Virus record (IMG/VR): IMGVR_UViG_3300044611_000147
Location: 1 to 41,407 of that record
Source of the DNA: a virus
DNA: 41,407 nucleotides
Reading direction: 5' to 3' (one strand)
Part shown: positions 17,206-25,977 of the stretch, piece after piece
Numbering within the stretch: position 1 is the first letter of the stretch
Layout of the letters: the number at the start of each line of letters is the position of its first letter
Program-made: the position numbers and the translations under genes
The notes under the pieces: model-generated
The model's database searches: none
Told to the model about the DNA's origin: nothing
The model's input: only the letters and a program-made list of their open reading frames with translations

Positions 17206-17459
17206 TGTCAAAGATATTCCGTGGACCTACATATCGATACAAGATTGGTCGCCCTTATGAACTTTGGTTTGTTTCTTACCCAGTAGGTAAGACTGTAATA
17301 AAAAACAATGGAACATGGCAAACAGTAATGGTTCCAAAAGATAGTGATTTAGCTACATACCAACGTGTATTACGTGGCGGGTATGACAATGTTATTACGG
17401 ACGCTGAGGCTGCTGAGTTAACAGCAGCAGGTTATGGAGATTATATCTACGATGAGTAA
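17205..17459 (+). CDS. Hypothetical head-module protein
   Basis: The 84-residue product begins at the ATG of a TAATG overlap; an in-frame ATG at 17199 is also possible. It is beta-rich in the first half (YRYKIGRPYELWFVSYPVGK) and ends in a short acidic helix. No family is recognised. It may be a small head-completion or connector protein by position. Confidence 0.6.
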   Translation: MSKIFRGPTYRYKIGRPYELWFVSYPVGKTVIKNNGTWQTVMVPKDSDLATYQRVLRGGYDNVITDAEAAELTAAGYGDYIYDE

Positions 17460-17694
17460 CTGTAGATCTGGTTGTAAGACACAAGACCATGCTAACTGGG
17501 GTGAATGTGCAAGAGCAGCAAATTTTAGTATTACAGATCCATTAGCTAATGCCGTATCTAAGCAAGCCAACTCGGAATTAGACGCATATAGAAATGCAAG
17601 AAAACAAGGTATTCAACCAAGGTCTACCAAAATGCATGACATCAAGGCTGCTGTCATGGCATCCGATACACTAGGAAAGGCGGTTCAAGCATAA
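17452..17694 (+). CDS. Conserved actinophage-type Cys-containing small protein
   Basis: The 80-residue product opens with MSNCRSGC, then HANWGECARAANF, a three-Cys pattern I recall from short proteins of unknown function in actinophage head modules. The remainder is helical. The ATG at 17452 overlaps the preceding gene by 8 nt, and its stop overlaps the next ATG. It may bind a metal through its Cys and His residues. Function is unknown. Confidence 0.6.
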   Translation: MSNCRSGCKTQDHANWGECARAANFSITDPLANAVSKQANSELDAYRNARKQGIQPRSTKMHDIKAAVMASDTLGKAVQA

Positions 17695-18587
17695 TGGCTA
17701 CACTCAGTCAGTTAACCGAACAAACAATTGGTGAAGTCAGTTCTTATGTTAGGAACCAAGAATCTGTAACGATTACCACAGCATTAACAACAGCATCTGA
17801 TTTAACTATAACAGTTGATGATGCCACCGCTTTAAGTAAAGGTATCGTAGAGATTAATGATGAACTTCTTTATGTAAAGAAGTCAGTTCAATCAAGCGGT
17901 ACAATTCAGATACTAGGTACTGCTGGTAATCCAACAGGTAGAGGATGGCGTGGTACTACCGCCACTAGTCACATCTCTGGCTCTGTTGTTAGAAACAATC
18001 CATTGTTTCCACGGACTCAAGTTAAACGAGCAATCCTTGAAACAATTAAAGGCATGAACTTTCCTGTCATAGCCAATGAAACATTTACATTTAATGGTAG
18101 CGATTATTCATACATAATGCCAGATTCACTAATAGATATTACTGGTGTGTCTACAGAACTACCAGACTCTACAGGAGTCTGGGCTTTAATCAAACGTTGG
18201 AGATTAGATACTAACTATCTAAACGGCAATACAACTGGGCAAGCGTTGATTCTCAATGAATCACCACAACCTGGTATGCCAGTTCGTGTTCAGTATACAA
18301 AGTATCCAACAACAATTACTGATAACCAAGATCTAACAGTTAGCGGTCTACCTTCATCATGTGAAGATGTAGTTCGTCTGGGTGCTATGTATCGTTTGTT
18401 ATCAACAGTTGATCCAGGAAAGGTTACTGCAACATCGGTATCTGCTGATGCGCTTGATCAACCTGTATCTGCTGGTGCCTCTACAAATGTAGCAAAATAT
18501 ATTTTCCAGCTTTATACCGTCCGCCTAGCGGAAGAGATATCAAAGCAACAAGCCAACTTCCTTAACACTATCCAGTACTCGAGGTAA
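17694..18587 (+). CDS. Putative head-tail adaptor or tail-tube-like protein
   Basis: The 297-residue product combines an N-terminal beta-rich domain (residues 20-95, with a VEINDELLYVKK strand pair seen in phage tail proteins) and a helical adaptor-like part. The latter begins near 105 (FPRTQVKRAILETIKGMN) and ends with paired helices (EDVVRLGAMYRLL, TVRLAEEISKQQANF). This arrangement and the place after the small head genes suggest the connector under the portal, comparable to gp11-type tail tube A proteins. That comparison is inference. It is coupled to the upstream gene by TAATG. Confidence 0.6.
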   Translation: MATLSQLTEQTIGEVSSYVRNQESVTITTALTTASDLTITVDDATALSKGIVEINDELLYVKKSVQSSGTIQILGTAGNPTGRGWRGTTATSHISGSVVRNNPLFPRTQVKRAILETIKGMNFPVIANETFTFNGSDYSYIMPDSLIDITGVSTELPDSTGVWALIKRWRLDTNYLNGNTTGQALILNESPQPGMPVRVQYTKYPTTITDNQDLTVSGLPSSCEDVVRLGAMYRLLSTVDPGKVTATSVSADALDQPVSAGASTNVAKYIFQLYTVRLAEEISKQQANFLNTIQYSR

Positions 18588-18589
18588 TA

Positions 18590-20167
18590 ATGCCATCACC
18601 ATCACGTTACTACAGTTCTACCGCTGCCAAGACAACCTTGGCTAATTCTATTTCCAATGTGTCTACAAGTCTTGAACTTGCAGCAGCAACAAACTTACCC
18701 GCTCAATATCCTTATACGCTTATCCTTGAAAAGGATACAGCCAATGAAGAGATCGTCGAAGTTACCAGTCTTGTAGGAACCGCCTACCAGATCACACGTA
18801 ACATAGATAACTCAGGTGCTAAGTCACACTCAGTTGGTGCTCTTGTAGAGCATGGTGTATCAGCAAGAGACTTTACAGAATCTCGTGCTCATGAAGTTGC
18901 AACTACTGCACATGGTGTAACTGGAGATGTGGTTGGTACTGGTGGCGCACAAACCCTTACAAGTAAAACTTTAACTACACCGATTATTGCTGGTGCTACC
19001 ATATCTGGAGCATTCACATCTACCGCAACAATTACTGGTGGAACTATTACTGGTGCGGTGGTAACTGGTCTTGCTACACCAACTGCTACATCAGACGCTG
19101 CTACTAAAGGATACATTGATACATCTGTAAATAGTGCTGCAGCCTCTGCTTCATCCGCTGCTATATCTGCATCTTCTGCTTTAACATCAGCCTCATCTGC
19201 ATCAACCTCAGCAGCCAGCGCATTAACTAGCCAAACTGCTGCAGCTTCTAGTGCAACCGCTGCTGCTACCTCAGCAGCGAGCGCAGCAACATCTGCAAGC
19301 ACTATGGCTGCAAGTGTTAGCTCGGCACAAACAAGTGCATCAAGTGCAGCGACAAGTGCTGCCTCTGCTTTAACATCACAAACTTCGGCAGCAACATCTG
19401 CAACAAGTGCTGCCACTTCGGCTACATCTGCTGCCAATAGTGCTACTGCTGCTGCATCATCTGCAACTACTGCTGCTGCATCTGTTGCAACGATTGCTGG
19501 TTATGCATCCGCTGCTGCGGCATCTGAAGCCAATGCTTTAACAAGTGCTAACTCGGCAGCCACATCAGCATCTAGTGCTGCTACTTCAGCATCTACTATG
19601 GCAGCCAGTGTTACATCTGCTGGTATATCAGCAAGTTCGGCTGCAACGAGTGCGTCATCTGCACAAACATCGGCAACTGCTGCAGCTACTTCGGCTGCTA
19701 GTGCGTCAACATCCGCATCCTCTGCTTTAACTAGCCAAGGATCAGCAGCTACTTCTGCTTCTTCTGCTTTAACTTCTCAAACCGCTGCAGCAACTAGTGC
19801 AACTAGTGCTGCAACATCAGCATCATCAGCATTGACATCTCAAACATCGGCTGCCACATCTGCCACATCTTCAGCAGCAAGCGCAACGCTTGCCTCTGAA
19901 TGGGCAACCAAAACTACTGGCACGGTAGATGGAACTGAATACTCTGCTAAGTATTATGCATCTATCGCTAACCCTGCTGGTGCAATTAACGCAGCAAGTT
20001 TTACCGCTAAGGGTGTAACCCTTGTCGGAACAGGTGTTGGAACATTCACCCAGCTTTCCGCTGGAACGAATAACCAATACCTAGTCGTAGATACTTCTAC
20101 GGCAACTGGTCTGAAGTACATAACACTTCCAGATCCGATTTCACCGCTACTACTGATGGGAGCCTAA
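18590..20167 (+). CDS. Tail fibre with Ser/Ala/Thr-rich repeat shaft
   Basis: The 525-residue product starts with a beta-rich anchor domain (about 1-95, ending in EHGVSARDF). A conserved tail-fibre-like segment with GAQTLTSKTLTTPII follows. A long Ser/Ala/Thr shaft covers about 182-435. The C-terminal EWATKTTGTV and EYSAKYYA motifs are common in phage fibres and precede a small beta domain. Such shafts form trimeric fibres that reach receptors on the cell. The extreme composition creates long false reading frames on the other strand. It is likely a receptor-contacting or adhesin-carrying fibre. Confidence 0.8.
   Translation: MPSPSRYYSSTAAKTTLANSISNVSTSLELAAATNLPAQYPYTLILEKDTANEEIVEVTSLVGTAYQITRNIDNSGAKSHSVGALVEHGVSARDFTESRAHEVATTAHGVTGDVVGTGGAQTLTSKTLTTPIIAGATISGAFTSTATITGGTITGAVVTGLATPTATSDAATKGYIDTSVNSAAASASSAAISASSALTSASSASTSAASALTSQTAAASSATAAATSAASAATSASTMAASVSSAQTSASSAATSAASALTSQTSAATSATSAATSATSAANSATAAASSATTAAASVATIAGYASAAAASEANALTSANSAATSASSAATSASTMAASVTSAGISASSAATSASSAQTSATAAATSAASASTSASSALTSQGSAATSASSALTSQTAAATSATSAATSASSALTSQTSAATSATSSAASATLASEWATKTTGTVDGTEYSAKYYASIANPAGAINAASFTAKGVTLVGTGVGTFTQLSAGTNNQYLVVDTSTATGLKYITLPDPISPLLLMGA
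19134..19890 (+). repeat. Degenerate Ser-Ala-Thr coding repeats of the fibre shaft
   Basis: Units such as TSAASALTSQT, SATSAATSA and STMAASV recur many times at the protein level, with variable codons. The DNA is therefore locally repetitive but not an exact tandem array. It may recombine and change shaft length. Confidence 0.75.
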
Positions 20168-20170
20168 CCA

Positions 20171-20500
20171 ATGGCAACAACATATAAAGTGCTGGGGCAA
20201 GTAAATCCTACAGCAGCAACGGCAACAACGTTATATACAGTACCAGCTGGTACACAGACAGTTGTATCAACAATCTCTGTGTGTAATTTAACTCAAGGAG
20301 AATTGTTGTTTCGTATAGCAATACGACCAGCTGGTGAAACATTAGCTACAAAACATTACATTGCATATGATGCAAAGGTAGCTGGCAATGACACAACTTT
20401 TATTACGGTTGGAGCAACACTTGGTGCTGGAGACATAATCACTGTTTATGAATCTGCAGCAGATATCACATTCAACGCATTTGGAAGCGAGATAGCATAA
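20171..20500 (+). CDS. Small beta-sandwich tail protein
   Basis: The 109-residue product is mostly beta strand (YTVPAGTQTVVSTISVCNLT, then LLFRIAIRPAGE) and resembles the small structural proteins often found beside phage fibres. It has no Cys pair or catalytic motif. It lies 3 nt after the fibre stop and its own stop overlaps the next ATG, so it is made together with the fibre and adhesin. The precise role is unknown; a fibre-linking or capping role is inferred. Confidence 0.65.
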   Translation: MATTYKVLGQVNPTAATATTLYTVPAGTQTVVSTISVCNLTQGELLFRIAIRPAGETLATKHYIAYDAKVAGNDTTFITVGATLGAGDIITVYESAADITFNAFGSEIA

Positions 20501-22461
20501 TGTCAGTATCTAAACTTTTACAAGGTGGTGGAGCTAATGATTTTAATATAGCTCTTACTGGTCCACAAAGTTCTGTTACACTCGATAAAGAATATTCTGT
20601 TGGTGCATACACAATTGCATCAGCTGGTGCAGATACATCTTTTGATATGTATGCATACAACTCGGCTGGAACATTAGTTGGTTATACAAACACTCCGTCA
20701 CTTGCAGTTAGTGGAGGATTTGTTAAACTAGTAATTTTAGGTGGAACAACTGGAGATCTTTTAAGCTTTACGTATAAAACAACTTACAATACCTCACCAG
20801 ATAATGATGAGGTTACAGCTGGTCCTTTCATCACATCGATGACTACTACAAGTTTTCCAACAACTACCAGCACTGCTGGCATTACAGGTGGAAACTTTGC
20901 ATCTGGAATAACTGGAACCTTTACATCAGCATCAACTTCAACTGTATATTCAGCAACGGTTACAAGAAATAGTGTTACATCTTTAACAGTACAAAGACCA
21001 GAAACATTGCCAACTGCTTACAACCCATACTTTCTTAAATTATCCAATCCTGGGGTTACCGATCCTACTGGTTCAAATGTAAATAGGTTTACTGTAAATG
21101 CTGGATCTGGTGTGCCAACATGGGTAACAACATCCCCATTAGCAACTTTTAATAAAGGTGTAGCTTATTCTGTAACGCTGTCAGCAACTGATGCTGATGG
21201 AGCGGTAACCTATTCTATTATTTCTGGTTCTCTTCCTAATGGTCTCACACTTAATGGAACAACTGGAGTTATTTCTGGAACACCAACAACGGAAACTCCA
21301 GCAACTATTGGAGTTCGAGCAACTGATACTGGCGGAAATATAGCTGACATTACATTAAGTCTTCCTAATACAATACCGTCAATCAGTAATACAACTCTTC
21401 AATTCCTTGGCGCAACGATGCCAACTCTTAATATTACTAACGATTCAGGCGGAAGTGTTACCGTAACAATTGCTGCTGGAGCATTACCATCAGGCGTATC
21501 AATGTCATCATCAGGAGTATTTTCTGGCACAGTTTCTGCAAGTGGAACTGGAACAATAACATTAACTATTACTGACTCTGGTGGACAATCATCAACTACA
21601 GGTGCTATTGCAACACTGTTTAGAACACAAGCAGCTGGAGGAACATTTACTTACAATGCTCTTCCTCCTTTCTACTTTCCAACTGACATTATTTCCAACT
21701 TCCCAGTAGGAACTGCAACAAGCTTTGCATTACCAGCAGGTATAAATTCATATAGAATTATTGTTGGCGGTGCAGGCGGATCAAGCCCAGGGCGAAGTGT
21801 TGGTGGAACTGGTGGATATGTCGCTGCTGATTACACAAATCTTGCACATCTAAATTCTCCAATTACTGTAACTGTTGGTGCTGGTGGTATGTCAGGTGGT
21901 GGAAACCAAGGCGGTGGCGGAGGTGGCTGGACTGGCGTAAAGCGCAGCGATAATACTCATTTATTGATAGCTGGTGCAGGTGGATCTGCTGGTGGCGAAG
22001 AAGGCAGTACTCCAGGTACTGGTGGTAATGGTGCTGGCGGAAACCTAAGCGGTACTGCTGGTGGTAATGCTGCATCTGGTGCACAAGGTGGTGCTGGTGG
22101 AACAACTAGCAGTGGTGGCAGTGGCGGATACGGAAACTATAACGGAACAGGCGGTTCTGGCTCTGCATTCCAAGGCGGTAGCGCACCTGGTGGAGATGGA
22201 AATGTAGAAGGCGGAGCACCTGGTGGTGGTAACGGTGGATACGGTTACGGCGGTGGCGGTGGCGGAGGAGCAGGTTACTACGGCGGTGGCGGTGGCGGAG
22301 CACAAAGCAATTCTTCATCAGGCGGAGGCGGGGGTAGTGGTTTCTATAACACCTCTTACGGAACGCTTGTTACTGCAACACAAGGTGGCGGTAGCGCAGG
22401 TGGATCTACATATGGTGGCACTGGCGGTAACGGATACGTAAGACTAGTTGTTCTTTCTTAA
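20500..22461 (+). CDS. Tail adhesin with Ig-like domains and glycine-rich tip
   Basis: The 653-residue product has an N-terminal beta domain (1-100) and IPT/TIG-like beta repeats (about 105-200). A putative Ig domain of the He_PIG type follows at 205-290 (YSIISGSLPNGLTLNGTTG, then ISGTPT) with a second similar unit (GALPSGVSMSSSGVFSGT). Next is a domain beginning FALPAGINSYRIIVGGAGG, then a glycine-rich C-terminus (about 430-653) ending YVRLVVLS. Runs of Gly separated by aromatic or Asn residues resemble the polyglycine sandwich of distal adhesins such as T4-like S16 gp38. That suggests receptor recognition at the fibre tip. The fold comparison is inference. Confidence 0.75.
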   Translation: MSVSKLLQGGGANDFNIALTGPQSSVTLDKEYSVGAYTIASAGADTSFDMYAYNSAGTLVGYTNTPSLAVSGGFVKLVILGGTTGDLLSFTYKTTYNTSPDNDEVTAGPFITSMTTTSFPTTTSTAGITGGNFASGITGTFTSASTSTVYSATVTRNSVTSLTVQRPETLPTAYNPYFLKLSNPGVTDPTGSNVNRFTVNAGSGVPTWVTTSPLATFNKGVAYSVTLSATDADGAVTYSIISGSLPNGLTLNGTTGVISGTPTTETPATIGVRATDTGGNIADITLSLPNTIPSISNTTLQFLGATMPTLNITNDSGGSVTVTIAAGALPSGVSMSSSGVFSGTVSASGTGTITLTITDSGGQSSTTGAIATLFRTQAAGGTFTYNALPPFYFPTDIISNFPVGTATSFALPAGINSYRIIVGGAGGSSPGRSVGGTGGYVAADYTNLAHLNSPITVTVGAGGMSGGGNQGGGGGGWTGVKRSDNTHLLIAGAGGSAGGEEGSTPGTGGNGAGGNLSGTAGGNAASGAQGGAGGTTSSGGSGGYGNYNGTGGSGSAFQGGSAPGGDGNVEGGAPGGGNGGYGYGGGGGGGAGYYGGGGGGAQSNSSSGGGGGSGFYNTSYGTLVTATQGGGSAGGSTYGGTGGNGYVRLVVLS

Positions 22462-22487
22462 ATAATTAAAATCAAAAGGAGAAATAA

Positions 22488-22676
22488 ATGAACGCACAAT
22501 TTAAAGCAGCATCTTTATCATGGTTTCGTGCAGCAGCATCTGCTGCAGTAGCACTATACCTAACAGGAGTAACGGATCTAAAGACACTAGGAGCTGCAGC
22601 ATTGGCTGGATTCCTTGGACCAGTTCTTAAGTATTTGGATTCATCAGCAACTGAGTTTGGACGAGGCGCAGAGTAA
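22488..22676 (+). CDS. Putative holin (r1t-like)
   Basis: The 62-residue product has two hydrophobic stretches (AAASAAVALYLTGV and LGAAALAGFLGPVLKYL) joined by a short polar turn, as in small r1t-type holins. Holins open the cytoplasmic membrane at the end of infection to release the endolysin. A strong AAAAGGAG ribosome binding site lies before the ATG. It begins the lysis cassette, which holds further membrane proteins and the M15-type lysin. Confidence 0.72.
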   Translation: MNAQFKAASLSWFRAAASAAVALYLTGVTDLKTLGAAALAGFLGPVLKYLDSSATEFGRGAE

Positions 22677-22679
22677 CAA

Positions 22680-22883
22680 ATGACACCTAACGAATGGGCT
22701 GGCATTGCCGTAGCCGTTTTCACTTTGACTGCTGGCTTTGCCAGCTTAGTTCGTTGGCTAGTAAAGCACTACCTTGTAGAGCTTAAACCAAATTCTGGAT
22801 CGAGTCTTCGTGACTCCGTCGATAGATTGGAGCGACAAGTTGAAGAGATTTATCGCATCCTTCTTTCTCGCAATAACTCTTAG
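22680..22883 (+). CDS. Membrane protein with coiled coil, inner-spanin-like or second holin
   Basis: The 67-residue product has one N-terminal transmembrane segment (about 7-27, IAVAVFTLTAGFASLVRWLV) and a C-terminal amphipathic coiled coil (LRDSVDRLERQVEEIYRILL). This architecture fits inner-membrane spanins, and also accessory holins of Gram-positive phages. It overlaps the following lipoprotein gene by 44 nt in another frame, a nesting typical of Rz/Rz1 pairs. In an actinobacterial host a classical spanin is unexpected, so the role stays open. Confidence 0.6.
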   Translation: MTPNEWAGIAVAVFTLTAGFASLVRWLVKHYLVELKPNSGSSLRDSVDRLERQVEEIYRILLSRNNS

Positions 22884-23031
22884 CGGTTGCGGTTACCAAG
22901 GCTGGGTTAGATATCCCTGCCAAGAGTTTGAGAATTGGGAAAAGCCTGAGTGTAATCCCCCACAATGTTTACCAACTGGTACTTGCACCAAAGACATTTT
23001 GCCTGGAGTATTTGATGAACCAAAGAAATAA
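22840..23031 (+). CDS. Small lipoprotein in the lysis cassette
   Basis: Starting at TTG 22840 (GGAG at 22829-22832, 7 nt spacing) the 63-residue product begins KRFIASFF and reaches a lipobox LSGC at residues 14-17, giving a predicted lipid-anchored protein. The mature part is short and rich in Pro and Cys (CNPPQCLPTGTC). An in-frame GTG at 22810 is the alternative start, but it lengthens the signal peptide with polar residues. It overlaps the upstream coiled-coil gene and the downstream membrane gene. It is reminiscent of an Rz1-type outer spanin, though in a monoderm host it would sit on the outer face of the plasma membrane. Confidence 0.6.
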   Translation: MKRFIASFFLAITLSGCGYQGWVRYPCQEFENWEKPECNPPQCLPTGTCTKDILPGVFDEPKK

Positions 23032-23290
23032 ATTAACCCCAGAAGAGCTACACGCAAGACTGATTGTAACAATTGGAATCATCCTTGCAATTGTATTTGC
23101 TGGTTCTGTCTTTGCATTGCTCTATGCACTGCTATTTATCACACAACCATTAGGCGAACAGGCACCTAACGATGCTGCATTTATTGATCTTGTTAGTACC
23201 TTGTGTGTATTTCTTACTGGTTCTCTTGCTGGAGTACTTGCAGGAAACGGATTAAAGTCTAAACCAAAAGAGAAAAAAGATGGAGAATAA
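23015..23290 (+). CDS. Two-helix membrane protein of the lysis cassette
   Basis: The 91-residue product has transmembrane segments at about 17-42 (IGIILAIVFAGSVFALLYAL) and 57-78 (LVSTLCVFLTGSLAGVLAG), with a Lys/Glu-rich tail (KSKPKEKKDGE). GGAG at 23004-23007 precedes the ATG at 23015, inside the lipoprotein gene. It may be a holin or antiholin. It overlaps the endolysin start by 1 nt, supporting a shared lysis function. Confidence 0.65.
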   Translation: MNQRNKLTPEELHARLIVTIGIILAIVFAGSVFALLYALLFITQPLGEQAPNDAAFIDLVSTLCVFLTGSLAGVLAGNGLKSKPKEKKDGE

Positions 23291-23796
23291 TGAAACCTGT
23301 AGCCAAGAGAGCCACGCCTGCTGCTCTTGCTGTGCTTCGCCAAGCGACGGCACTGCAACCAAAGCGGAAGAAAGCAAGCGATGGTCTTCTACCATCTGCT
23401 GCTCACCAGAAAGCGAGCCCCAATTCGGATCACAATACTGGGCTAGCAGTAGACCTTACCCATGATCCAGACAATGGTATTGACTGTGCAGAAATTTTTG
23501 AGAAACTTAAAGAAGACAAACGTGTTTCATATCTTATCTTTCAGGGTCGGATCTGGTCTAAAGAAAAATCCAAGCTGGGAGACAGACGGTACACTGGGAG
23601 TAATCCTCACAATAAGCATCTGCATATTTCTATTGTTGCTAGTGGTGCTGCCGATACTTCTCCTTGGTTTTGGTGGATGAATCAACCAAAGATTATTAAT
23701 CAAGTTAAGGCAGCCGTTGCTGCCATCCCAATAAAGAAAGCTTACCCAGCAGAAGATACATCTAAATGCTGTCAGCACTGTCCATCTAAGAAGTAG
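23290..23796 (+). CDS. Endolysin, M15-type (VanY/LAS) peptidase
   Basis: The 168-residue product carries a zinc site typical of D,D/L,D-peptidases of the M15 family: SDHNTGLAVDL with H48 and D55, and KHLHIS with H112. These enzymes cut peptide crosslinks of peptidoglycan. No signal peptide is seen, so export would depend on the holin. The C-terminus is basic with a Cys-rich end (KCCQHCPSKK) of unknown use. It lies directly after three membrane proteins, which supports the lysin call. Expected Asp/Glu assistance residues exist but were not mapped. Confidence 0.82.
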   Translation: MKPVAKRATPAALAVLRQATALQPKRKKASDGLLPSAAHQKASPNSDHNTGLAVDLTHDPDNGIDCAEIFEKLKEDKRVSYLIFQGRIWSKEKSKLGDRRYTGSNPHNKHLHISIVASGAADTSPWFWWMNQPKIINQVKAAVAAIPIKKAYPAEDTSKCCQHCPSKK

Positions 23797-23805
23797 GGGT
23801 AAATC

Positions 23806-25713
23806 GTGGCAACGACCAACAAATATCTTAAAGGCGATCTGCCTATTGTTATTAGTACCAATATCCCTACTGCATTGGTTAGATACCAACGTGATGACTT
23901 TGCTGCTAGTTATGCAATAGGTAATACCCCTTGGCTTTCAGCTGCATCTGACGACAATCGCATTAGTCGTATTACTACGACATATCAAAAAGAACGTATC
24001 GATCAAAGCTCTACTACTGGTGAGCAATCTCTTACTAACTGGTGGTTAAGATCTGCTACATCATGGCACCATGGTGCTGGTGAAAGATTCTATGACGCTG
24101 ACTCAAGCGACTTGTTTAGATTCTACGAATCAAACAATATAGATCCATGGACTCTTGGCGAGATTCAATTACTACCAGCTACCACTAACTTAAGCACCGC
24201 TGCTGCAAGCAGTCCTGCTACCGTGGCGGGTGGAACATTTTTTATATCAGGTGGTAACGTACATTTTTATAATGGAACTACATCCACATCTACATCTTTG
24301 GGAACATCAGCAACCGCACAGACATTAACATCAGATGGTACCTTTGCAATTGTTGGTGCTAGTAATGGTATCTATCAGGTGAGCACAGCCTTGGCTGTGA
24401 CTAAATTATGGAACAAACCAACCGCAGTAACAACACAAACCGTTCAATCAATTGGTTATGTTAAAGATCGTATTGTTGCTGGCATTAAACATGATAATAC
24501 TGATATGCATTTATATGAATTATCTCGCAACCCGAGCTCCCCTCCTGCCACTATGTCGAATTCAGAAGTTAGATTTACTTACCCAAATACATCATTAACA
24601 TTTAATTCTATATCAGAATTACCTGGTGCTATTATAGTTGGATACACACAGGGAACAGTATCTAAAGTACAGTCTTATACAATTAATCCGTCATCACCAT
24701 TAGCTGCAATTAGTGATCCTAGTATTATCGCAGAATTACCTAGAGGTGAAACATTAAATCAAATTCGTTTATACTTAAACGAGTTTGTTATTCTTGCTAC
24801 AACTAAAGGTGTTCGTGTAGGAATAGTATCAACAGATAATGCATCATTTACATATGGACCGCTTAATGTAGAAGGCGATGTCAAGGACATAGCCTTCAAT
24901 GAATCTTATGTATATGCATGTAGATCTGAATTGTATTCTGGCTCCGCTGGGTTATGGCGTTTAAATCTAGGTCAAGCCGTCGGCAGTGGTTATGCTTATG
25001 CATCCGATCTTGTAACAGATAGTAATGTTCCCAATGGTGTTGCTTTCATTGGAACATCTGGAAGAAAATTTATTACATCAGCTTCTGGTGTATGGATAGA
25101 ATCGGCAACAGTTAAAGCCACATCTGGTTATTTAAAATCTGGATGGATTCGATGGGGAACCTCAGAAAAAAAGCAACCAGTTAATCTTACATTGTCATCT
25201 ATGCCTGAAACTGGTGGAGTTTTAGGTATGGAAGTTGTTGATCAGACAGATCAATCTATATCTATTGGTTCCTTACCTTTGGGGCAATCAGTTGAAATTG
25301 GATTGTCTGGATCTATTCAACCAGCAGATCATTTTGAAATTACATTTAACTTTACACGCAGTACATCAGATACTACTAAGTCACCAATACTTGAGACTTG
25401 GCAGATACGTGCATTACCTGCACCGTTAAGATCAAGAACACTTACGATACCATTACTATGTTATGAAGAAGAAAGAGACCCTAATGGAAATGTTAAACAC
25501 TCAAACCCATGGGAGAGAATCTCTTACCTTGAACGTATTGAACAAAATGGTGGAGCAGTCTTATACCAAGACTTTTCAAGTGGAGAAGAAAGAGTCTGTG
25601 TTATCCGTGCTATTCAGTTTGAGCAAGCAGCACCTCCCACTTTTGCGAGCGGGTTTGGAGGAATAGTAACTATTCAGTTGCAAACTATTGATACTGAAAT
25701 TGCTATTCAATGA
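23806..25713 (+). CDS. Large beta-rich tail protein, putative nozzle or tail-tube-B-like
   Basis: The 635-residue product starts at GTG 23806. It is almost wholly beta structure with repeated blades (IVGASNGIYQVS, RIVAGIKHDN, VILATTKGVRVGIVS), suggesting a beta-propeller in about residues 100-430. A C-terminal beta domain follows (LRSRTLTIPLLCYEEERDPNG). In short-tailed phages such proteins form the tail nozzle. The FPS/fold comparison cannot be proven here; a fibre-base or receptor-binding role is the alternative. It lies after the lysin, so the lysis cassette is embedded within tail genes. Confidence 0.6.
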   Translation: MATTNKYLKGDLPIVISTNIPTALVRYQRDDFAASYAIGNTPWLSAASDDNRISRITTTYQKERIDQSSTTGEQSLTNWWLRSATSWHHGAGERFYDADSSDLFRFYESNNIDPWTLGEIQLLPATTNLSTAAASSPATVAGGTFFISGGNVHFYNGTTSTSTSLGTSATAQTLTSDGTFAIVGASNGIYQVSTALAVTKLWNKPTAVTTQTVQSIGYVKDRIVAGIKHDNTDMHLYELSRNPSSPPATMSNSEVRFTYPNTSLTFNSISELPGAIIVGYTQGTVSKVQSYTINPSSPLAAISDPSIIAELPRGETLNQIRLYLNEFVILATTKGVRVGIVSTDNASFTYGPLNVEGDVKDIAFNESYVYACRSELYSGSAGLWRLNLGQAVGSGYAYASDLVTDSNVPNGVAFIGTSGRKFITSASGVWIESATVKATSGYLKSGWIRWGTSEKKQPVNLTLSSMPETGGVLGMEVVDQTDQSISIGSLPLGQSVEIGLSGSIQPADHFEITFNFTRSTSDTTKSPILETWQIRALPAPLRSRTLTIPLLCYEEERDPNGNVKHSNPWERISYLERIEQNGGAVLYQDFSSGEERVCVIRAIQFEQAAPPTFASGFGGIVTIQLQTIDTEIAIQ

Positions 25714-25931
25714 TAGACACAAATAAATTACTAACACTTGTTGGACCAGATCAAAGAAGTGAGCTAGTTACGAAAGTTCGTATAGCTCTTAATGTTGCTG
25801 GAGATGATCTGCTTGATGCTCCCCTACAGGAAATGTTAAAAGGGTTGCAGCGTCGCTATGACATCCCAGCAGTCGGGTGCATCAATATAGCCACGCTGGA
25901 TGCGCTCGCAGTTGCTCCACCAGAATGGTAG
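25710..25931 (+). CDS. Peptidoglycan-binding-like small protein
   Basis: The 73-residue product has the helical pattern of PG_binding_1-type repeats: MLKGLQRRYDIPAVGCINIATLDAL mirrors the usual FQxxxGLxxxGxxxxxTxxAL signature (quoted only as a pattern). It overlaps the tail gene by ATGA and is the last gene before the terminator at 25943. It may add cell-wall affinity to a tail structure or to the lysin. Confidence 0.6.
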   Translation: MIDTNKLLTLVGPDQRSELVTKVRIALNVAGDDLLDAPLQEMLKGLQRRYDIPAVGCINIATLDALAVAPPEW

Positions 25932-25942
25932 GGCTAGAAGGA

Positions 25943-25975
25943 GAGGGGGATCTTAATTGATCCCCCTCTTTTTTT
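25943..25975 (+). terminator. Rho-independent terminator of the late operon
   Basis: A perfect 10-bp stem (GAGGGGGATC with GATCCCCCTC) around a TTAATT loop is followed by seven T residues. It ends the rightward virion operon 11 nt after its last gene. Confidence 0.95.
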
Positions 25976-25977
25976 AT

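Noticed and set aside
18889-19437. 182-codon minus-strand frame opposite the tail fibre
   Set aside because: Generated by the Ser/Ala/Thr repeats on the plus strand; its Ala/Val/Asp composition is an artefact.
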